A program made the translations under genes and the position numbers. The notes under the pieces are model-generated. The model was not told the DNA's origin and made no database searches. It saw only the letters and a list, made by a program, of their open reading frames with translations. DNA of 36,551 nt from Chlamydiota bacterium (GTDB lineage: Bacteria; Chlamydiota; Chlamydiia; Chlamydiales; Rhabdochlamydiaceae): the NCBI GenBank assembly GCA_013288075.1, contig JABDCQ010000001.1, forward strand, positions 75,828-112,378, written 5' to 3'. This document shows positions 34,017 to 36,551 of the stretch, one piece after another (positions within the stretch are counted from its first letter, which is position 1; each line of letters opens with the position of its first letter).

Positions 34017-34155
34017 AATGATATAATGATATGAATGATGAAGAAAAAATAATTTGCCAAATACCTGGATTTCAGGAGAGAATTTATAAAAACGTATTCG
34101 ATCTCTAACGACCTAAAAAAAATATCATTCTTATCATTGTATCATTCCTATCATT
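34017..34155. repeat. Inverted set of AATGATA/TATCATT words
   Basis: Three direct AATGAT(A/G) words begin at 34017, 34025 and 34034. Four TATCATT words begin at 34123, 34132, 34140 and 34149. Spacing is 8 or 9 bases in the same order on both sides, so 34017-34040 pairs with 34123-34146. The 82-base centre contains a small CCTG/CAGG hairpin. The set lies in the 303-base gap between two convergent genes, which otherwise shows only the 45-bp repeat. Confidence 0.7.
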
Positions 34156-34170
34156 TCCTTGCCGCCAATT

Positions 34171-34215
34171 CCTTAAAACCTTAGCCAAAATCATGAGTTT
34201 ACCCAACTTTTGAAG
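34171..34215. repeat. Dispersed 45-bp repeat, copy 2
   Basis: This copy matches 6959-7004 with a handful of substitutions and one deleted T in the TTTT run. The flanks TTGCCG (34160-34165) and CGGCAAG (34232-34238) form an additional inverted pair around this copy only. Confidence 0.8.
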
Positions 34216-34256
34216 TTTAGGTGAGGGCCTTCGGCAAGAAGAAGCTTAAATCTTGT

Positions 34257-36434
34257 TTAGGGGTTGGGGTTTTGGTGCCAATGGTGGAGGGTTTGGATGA
34301 TTGTTTCTGGGGCGCCTCTTTTTTCGAGGAAGTGGATGACCTCCAGTTGCTTTTCTTTTAACTTCTTAAACCATCTCTTAAGATAAGTTATCTCGTCTTC
34401 AGAATAGGTGGTAAACCCTTGCAAAAGCTTAGCTCTAGCTGACTGGCCAGGAAAAACCTGATGATGATTGCCTGCAACAAGAAGATTAGTGCTGGTATTA
34501 TTTTGGAGCATATAAACAGCTATTAGCTCTCCTCCTTTTGCCCTGCGCTGTACCTCTGACTCGATGTAAGGATAATCATAGGAGGAAATAAGAGTCTCAT
34601 AAATACTACGGGCTTGATCTTCTGAATACCTCAATAAATAGCCCATGGGATTTCCTTTAGAGGGCATTTCCTTAAAGAGAAGGGCAAAATCACTTGAGGC
34701 AGCTAAGCCGAAAGTCTTTCCAATGAAGGTCCATGTTTTGACTAGATCTTCAGGAGTTTTTACTTTTTTTTTCTTTATAAAAAGATCAAGGCTAAAATGT
34801 ATATATTCATTTTGGTAAAGCCGGGAACCTGTCTTTTTTTTCTTGAGCACTTGGTTAACCCTTAGTTGCTCTTCTTGCTGCTGCTCTTGCTCTTCTTGGA
34901 GCTGTGTCTCTGAGCCTGTTTCACCCGATGCATACTGCATCGTAGGCTGTAAATGCTTAAGGTGCTCTTCTTTTAAACGTTCTAAATCTTTTAAAGAGTC
35001 CCTCACTTCTTCGCTTGCTTCTAGAAGGATCTTATTTAGTTTTTCAGAAGGAGAAATAACAGCATTTAAAGCTTTAAGATGCTCCTCGTAAATACCTGTT
35101 AAATAGGCAATGACTCCTACAGATTTTGTGGGGTGATAATCTAGCGCCGCTTCTACTTTTTTAGATAAAATAAGGAACTTTTTAACGGCTTTAAAATTTT
35201 CTAGATCTTCTTTAAGCGAGCTATCTTCTAAGGCTGTAAAAAGAGCCTGATTTAAATGCTTACGTATAATAAATAGGGGGTTAAAGGCAATGGCTTTAAA
35301 ATTTTCAAGGCTTTTTTTAAAGGTATTTTGGGTTTCCATATCTTGCATCACATCTTTTACTCTGATGTTTAAAGATCTAAGGTTTTCTTCAATCCTTTTT
35401 GCGTGTTCAACGTGGATGAAGAATTTTACGCCATGGCCTTCTCCTAAAGCCCTTAAGCGTAAAAGACCTTGCTCGGGCTCTGTTGTTGTAGGCCCAGGAA
35501 TGTAGGCGCCATAACACCCAAGAGGAATCTTAAAATCTGTTCCCCTTGTAGCTGAAGGGTTAAAGTAGTGGAGACATCTTTCTTTATCTAATTTGGCAAA
35601 ATCATAGGGAATAGGGGCTGCCTTTCCTATTTGCCACATGTAGGTGTCTTTTTTATAAACAAAGATATACTGCCTATTTCCTCCCTCTTTAGTTTCTCTT
35701 AAATATTTTATAAGTTCTAGAGGGGATTTGTCTAAAAAGGAATACTCTTCATTAATAATAGCTTTGCAGTTTAAATCGGAAACAAGAGTCTCAAAAAGTC
35801 CTTTTTCTCCTAAAAAAGAAGAAAATATCTCTACTTCCTCGTTTAAATCAAGGCACATAAGGATTTTACCTAGCACTTTTCGAGGCGCTTCTTTAGGCAT
35901 TCCAAATAAAGGAAGCAGCGCATAGCGATTTATAGCGCCAGATACCCCGCAAACCTTTTTCCCGGCTACAACATCTTGGACGTGGCAAACAATTTGCTTA
36001 TCGTAAAGGCGGATATAAGGCTTTTCTTGCATAATATAGCGCAAAAACCTTAGGCGAAGAGGAGCATTTTCTCTTTTTTTAAATACGGCATATCTTTCAA
36101 GGGGATTGCTTCCAAGACTTAAAATAAACCCTTCCCATCCCTTTGTATTTTCTATTTCGGGCAAGACCTTTTCAAAGAAAGCTTGGCAGCACGCTTTTCT
36201 TATATAAGTTAAAAAGTGATAGGCAATAAATTCGGGTTCGTGGCCATGTCGTGTGCCTTCTTGGGCTATCTCTTTTTTACGCGGAGTCACAGTAAACCCA
36301 TCTTCACTTATATCAAAGTCTGTTCCTAAACTTTTTTTAGCAACGACTTCTAATGTTTTAGTTAGAAAATGTTTAATAGCTCCTATTTTTTCAGCCCTTT
36401 CAATGGGTAACCCTTCGGGAACTGTATCTTGCAA
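34257..36434 (-). CDS. C-terminal part of a DUF3638/DUF3645-like giant protein
   Basis: The frame of 725 residues starts only at a TTG (36434), because an in-frame TAA lies 24 bases upstream. No ATG or good ribosome-binding site is seen, so the gene may have lost its N-terminal part. The helicase-like motif pair SATRGTDFKIPLG (294-306) and EQGLLRLRALGEG (321-333) resembles the C-terminal conserved region of very large eukaryotic and chlamydial DUF3638/DUF3645 proteins (TRGTD...QACMRMRKLGKG). An earlier EGTRHGHEP (59-67) may match their EGSEFGNP motif. A Gln/Glu-rich stretch lies near 506-523. Normal members are over 2000 residues, so this is either a split gene or a decaying fragment. Function is unknown. 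Confidence 0.6.
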   Translation of the reverse strand: MQDTVPEGLPIERAEKIGAIKHFLTKTLEVVAKKSLGTDFDISEDGFTVTPRKKEIAQEGTRHGHEPEFIAYHFLTYIRKACCQAFFEKVLPEIENTKGWEGFILSLGSNPLERYAVFKKRENAPLRLRFLRYIMQEKPYIRLYDKQIVCHVQDVVAGKKVCGVSGAINRYALLPLFGMPKEAPRKVLGKILMCLDLNEEVEIFSSFLGEKGLFETLVSDLNCKAIINEEYSFLDKSPLELIKYLRETKEGGNRQYIFVYKKDTYMWQIGKAAPIPYDFAKLDKERCLHYFNPSATRGTDFKIPLGCYGAYIPGPTTTEPEQGLLRLRALGEGHGVKFFIHVEHAKRIEENLRSLNIRVKDVMQDMETQNTFKKSLENFKAIAFNPLFIIRKHLNQALFTALEDSSLKEDLENFKAVKKFLILSKKVEAALDYHPTKSVGVIAYLTGIYEEHLKALNAVISPSEKLNKILLEASEEVRDSLKDLERLKEEHLKHLQPTMQYASGETGSETQLQEEQEQQQEEQLRVNQVLKKKKTGSRLYQNEYIHFSLDLFIKKKKVKTPEDLVKTWTFIGKTFGLAASSDFALLFKEMPSKGNPMGYLLRYSEDQARSIYETLISSYDYPYIESEVQRRAKGGELIAVYMLQNNTSTNLLVAGNHHQVFPGQSARAKLLQGFTTYSEDEITYLKRWFKKLKEKQLEVIHFLEKRGAPETIIQTLHHWHQNPNP

Positions 36435-36551
36435 TCCACAAAAAGATATCGATCCTTATTTTTATAAGGCGGCAGAATTTATCTTTTTCACCATTTTAGA
36501 AAAGGTCCCCTTCTTAAAAAATACAGTGTCTAATGAAGAGATGGAAAAGCA
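36403..36551 (+). CDS. Possible start of a gene running off the right edge
   Basis: From the ATG at 36403 the plus-strand frame stays open to the window end (49 codons). From about residue 11 the composition looks coding (NPQKDIDPYFYKAAEFIFF). It overlaps the first 32 bases of the opposite-strand 725-codon frame, and there is no ribosome-binding site. The junction between two gene fragments may lie near 36433-36445. This is only a tentative call. Confidence 0.3.
   Translation, partial: MGNPSGTVSCNPQKDIDPYFYKAAEFIFFTILEKVPFLKNTVSNEEMEK

Overview
The window looks like chromosome from a chlamydia-like (environmental) member of the Chlamydiota, or less likely another obligate intracellular bacterium. 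The reasons are two ATP:ADP-antiporter (NTT/Npt) family transporters, low-GC compact coding, sigma70/sigma66-type promoters, and many hypothetical proteins with hydrophobic patches. No rRNA, tRNA, CRISPR array, transposase or phage gene was seen. The genus cannot be fixed from sequence alone; Simkania-, Rhabdochlamydia- or Parachlamydia-like lineages all fit.

Layout. (1) 1-909: the 3' part of a membrane-associated hypothetical protein that enters from the left. (2) 1045-6576: three paralogous NCS1/LeuT-fold-like permeases on the minus strand. A plus-strand pair of hypothetical genes sits between them, and a very lysine-rich small basic protein lies upstream of the third permease. (3) 6577-7431: a 200-bp near-perfect palindrome, a dispersed 45-bp repeat and a small hypothetical gene. 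(4) 7551-11702: a three-gene efflux operon (NodT-type outer-membrane lipoprotein, EmrA-type adaptor, EmrB-type MFS pump). (5) 11865-20065: nucleotide and central metabolism, with an NTT transporter, a WaaE/KdtX-like glycosyltransferase, a CBS-less IMPDH/GMP reductase family enzyme, an HD phosphohydrolase, NAD malic enzyme and a second, shorter NTT-like transporter. (6) 20271-25945: a secreted protein with a tiny collagen-like segment, then a MacAB-TolC-like ABC efflux operon. (7) 26134-29001: a packed minus-strand operon of type III polyketide synthase, a histidine-rich membrane protein, a UbiG-like methyltransferase and thiol peroxidase. (8) 29041-33953: small membrane hypotheticals, a TauE/SafE permease and two large hypothetical proteins. 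(9) 34257-end: the C-terminal part of what looks like a giant DUF3638/DUF3645-type protein, and the possible start of another gene.

The genes suggest two themes. One is nucleotide and base acquisition from a host (NCS1-like permeases, two NTTs, GMP reductase-like enzyme, HD phosphohydrolase). The other is envelope chemistry and export (two tripartite efflux systems, a core-LPS-type glycosyltransferase and the polyketide operon). The type III PKS operon is the best candidate for an undescribed system: it could make a methylated polyketide or quinone-like lipid, and its PKS start codon sits inside a perfect 11-bp hairpin.

Between genes, five large inverted repeats share the ACCACAGAG word. Four of the five fill the space between convergent genes, so they may act as bidirectional terminators or be MITE-like elements. 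All functional calls are from reading motifs; no database search was run.
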